64,000 nucleotides of DNA, from contig NZ_FCOP01000012.1 in NCBI RefSeq assembly GCF_900021175.1, positions 310,001 through 374,000 of the forward strand, given 5' to 3'. Made by a program: the position numbers and the translations under genes. Shown here one piece after another: positions 62,569 through 64,000 of this stretch. A model generated the notes under the pieces. The model was not told where the DNA came from, made no database searches, and saw only the letters and a program-made list of their open reading frames with translations. Position 1 is the first letter of the stretch; every line of letters begins with the position of its first letter. The stretch is from Pseudenterobacter timonensis (GTDB lineage Bacteria; Pseudomonadota; Gammaproteobacteria; Enterobacterales; Enterobacteriaceae).

Positions 62569-62621
62569 TTGCATAACTATTCATGCAATATCCCGCAAGC
62601 CACGACAACCGAATTGTTGTC
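62569..62621. promoter_or_regulatory. Two inverted repeats between the aminotransferase and LysR genes
   Basis: TTGCAT-N8-ATGCAA (62569-62588) and GACAAC-CGAATT-GTTGTC (62604-62621) are both perfect. The spacing between centres is 34 bp. A LysR-type tetramer could bind them as recognition and activation sites. Confidence 0.6.
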
Positions 62622-62658
62622 ATAATAGCCATGACAAAAAAGCATAGCTGGAGAAACC

Positions 62659-63501
62659 ATGTCGCGCCGCAGCTTCCCTCACAACACCGTCGACGCTTTT
62701 CTGGTCACCGCCCGTTATCTCAACCTGACCCACGCCGCGAAGGCGCTCTGCCTGACGCAGGGGGCGGTGAGCCGCAAAATTGCCGCGCTGGAGAGCTGGT
62801 TCGGCTTTGCGCTTTTTGAGCGCCACGCGCGCGGGCTACGCCTCTCTCCGCAGGGCAGCGCCCTGCTGCCGGAGCTGCAGGCGGCCTGGGAGCAGGTGAT
62901 GACGGTGGCAGAACAGGCCCGCGCCCAGCAAACGGTAGTGCGCCTGAAAGCGCCCACCTGCGCCATGCGCTGGCTGATCCCCCGCCTGCTACAGCTAGAG
63001 CAAACCCTGCCCGAACTGCAAGTCGCGCTGACCACCACCACCGATCACGGGGTGAATTTCAAAACCGAATCCTGCGACGCGGCGATCGTCTTTGGCACCC
63101 AGCTGAGCGCAGGCGATCTGCTGTTTGAGGAGGCGCTGACGCCGGTGATCGCGCCGTCGCGTTCAACGGAGCCGCTGGAGAGTCTCACCTTTTTACACCC
63201 GACGCGGGACAAAACCGACTGGTCGCTCTGGCTTGCCAGGCAGCCTTTGCCCCCGCTCGCTATGCATAAAAATCAACACTTCGATACCATGGATCTGGCG
63301 ATTACCGCCGCGATCCAGGGGCTGGGCATCGCCATTGCCGATGAAACGCTGGTGGAAGAGGATATCCGCAGCGGACGGCTGGCGCGCCCTTACGCCAGCA
63401 GCGTCCACACCGGCGCCAGCTACCGGCTGATGTTGCGGGAGTCCGCAGAGAAAAAGAGCGCGCTGGCGGCGTTTCGCGACTGCCTGCTTAATCCAGGGTA
63501 A
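62659..63501 (+). CDS. LysR-type (GcvA-like) transcriptional regulator
   Basis: 280 aa. N-terminal HTH (LNLTHAAKALCLTQGAVSRK) and effector domain (MRWLIPRLLQLEQTLPELQV, GLGIAIADETLVEEDI) of the GcvA/AmpR type. Divergent from the aminotransferase/binding-protein operon and the likely regulator of it, through the two palindromes between them. Overlaps the convergent carboxylesterase 3' end by 14 bp. Confidence 0.9.
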   Translation: MSRRSFPHNTVDAFLVTARYLNLTHAAKALCLTQGAVSRKIAALESWFGFALFERHARGLRLSPQGSALLPELQAAWEQVMTVAEQARAQQTVVRLKAPTCAMRWLIPRLLQLEQTLPELQVALTTTTDHGVNFKTESCDAAIVFGTQLSAGDLLFEEALTPVIAPSRSTEPLESLTFLHPTRDKTDWSLWLARQPLPPLAMHKNQHFDTMDLAITAAIQGLGIAIADETLVEEDIRSGRLARPYASSVHTGASYRLMLRESAEKKSALAAFRDCLLNPG

Positions 63502-64000
63502 CGTGCTGCTTCATTACCCGCCGGAAGAGACTCATCCGGGCGCGCATGAAGCGGTTTTCAAGGCGGAATCCCGCATGTTTATTCAGGCCGATACGGAGCA
63601 GTACGTCCCGCCCGCGCCGACAGGCGGGCCAGCGCGTCGGTCCGTGCAGCGCATCGTGCTGAGGGCCGGCGTGACGGGCAAACTCCGCCCAGTAATCCGC
63701 CACCTGCGAGGCGAAGGCCAGGTCGCGCTCGTTAACATACTGGCGCGACGGCTCAATCTCCCCCAGCGTATCAAATACATAAGGCACCTCGTTACCGTGC
63801 CAGGCGCCGTGGCGGTAAGTCTCATGCTCCGCTTCCGCCACATAGTCAAACCAGTAGCGCCAGCAGGGTTGCCCCACCCGCTGCTGGGCCTGCATTACCA
63901 CAAAACCCATCGTGGTGAAGGCCATATCCCGGCAGACCTGACGCCCCAGCTCCTCGTCCCCTTTCACCCTCGGGTAGAGCAGCCGGATAAGCCCCAGGCC
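63488..64000 (-). CDS. Carboxylesterase type B, C-terminal part
   Basis: Partial; the frame is open to the right edge and 170 codons are visible. The catalytic His region HGAWHGNEVPYVFDTLG is characteristic of carboxylesterase/para-nitrobenzyl esterase (PnbA) proteins, as is the preceding VMQAQQRVGQPCWRYWFDYV. The nucleophile Ser and catalytic acid would be outside the window. Probably a cytosolic esterase; substrate unknown. Convergent with the LysR gene. Confidence 0.85.
   Translation of the reverse strand, partial: GLGLIRLLYPRVKGDEELGRQVCRDMAFTTMGFVVMQAQQRVGQPCWRYWFDYVAEAEHETYRHGAWHGNEVPYVFDTLGEIEPSRQYVNERDLAFASQVADYWAEFARHAGPQHDALHGPTRWPACRRGRDVLLRIGLNKHAGFRLENRFMRARMSLFRRVMKQHVTLD

Noticed and set aside
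1-64000. CRISPR array
   Set aside because: No regularly spaced repeat series was seen; the only short phased repeats are the three 12-bp units at 15501.

Overview
The window reads as the chromosome of a GC-rich member of the Enterobacteriaceae close to Enterobacter, Lelliottia or Leclercia. Most proteins match E. coli K-12 families almost end to end, and long runs keep the E. coli gene order (tam, yneE, uxaB, dgcF, yneG, glsB, sad, ptrR, then sotB, marC, marRAB, eamA, ydeE; and rlhA, sutR, ydcO, ydcL, tehB, tehA, ydcK, rimL, opgD). The genus call is an inference from gene content. No tRNA, rRNA or CRISPR array was seen.

Layout. 1-3.4 kb: the blue-light/biofilm locus (ariR-like, ymgA, ycgZ on the minus strand, bluF and bluR on the plus strand). 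3.4-5 kb: digH lipoprotein and a DUF2132 protein. 5.1-14.4 kb: a stress-type carbohydrate operon with a YghA-like reductase, a GH15 hydrolase, and treZ, treY and glgX, which together can make trehalose from alpha-glucans. 14.4-23.2 kb: an accessory segment with an aldo/keto reductase, a HipA-like kinase, a pentapeptide-repeat/glycosyltransferase fusion, and an ISNCY/IS1202-type element. That element appears to carry a self-regulated MarR-GNAT passenger gene and is followed by a decayed second copy carrying a cupin and an AraC regulator. 23.3-38.8 kb: yebG (SOS), tam, a bestrophin channel, uxaB, c-di-GMP synthases, glutaminase, a chemoreceptor, succinate semialdehyde dehydrogenase with its regulator, and two PhzF paralogues. 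38.9-44.5 kb: sotB (CRP site), marC, marRAB (marbox and two MarR operators), eamA, ydeE. 44.5-48.6 kb: zinT (Zur box), a MetE-like gene (Met boxes), a rhodanese with divergent ftrA, and an unknown small exported protein. 48.8-64 kb: rlhA to opgD, then an amino-acid binding protein with a YbdL-like aminotransferase, a divergent LysR regulator and the end of a carboxylesterase.

The most unusual part is 18.6-23.2 kb. A 31/32-bp inverted repeat pairs a site just left of the transposase with a site about 2.7 kb away, beyond the MarR-GNAT gene. A 57-bp copy of the right-end sequence and an 88-bp fragment of the transposase gene then bracket a second gene pair. This is what an IS family that picks up cargo between transposase and right end would leave behind. 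Other points of note are three phased 12-bp repeats at the start of the HipA-like gene, a 14/15 operator palindrome over the ribosome binding site of the MarR-GNAT gene, and repeated TTGTACA sites around bluF/bluR.
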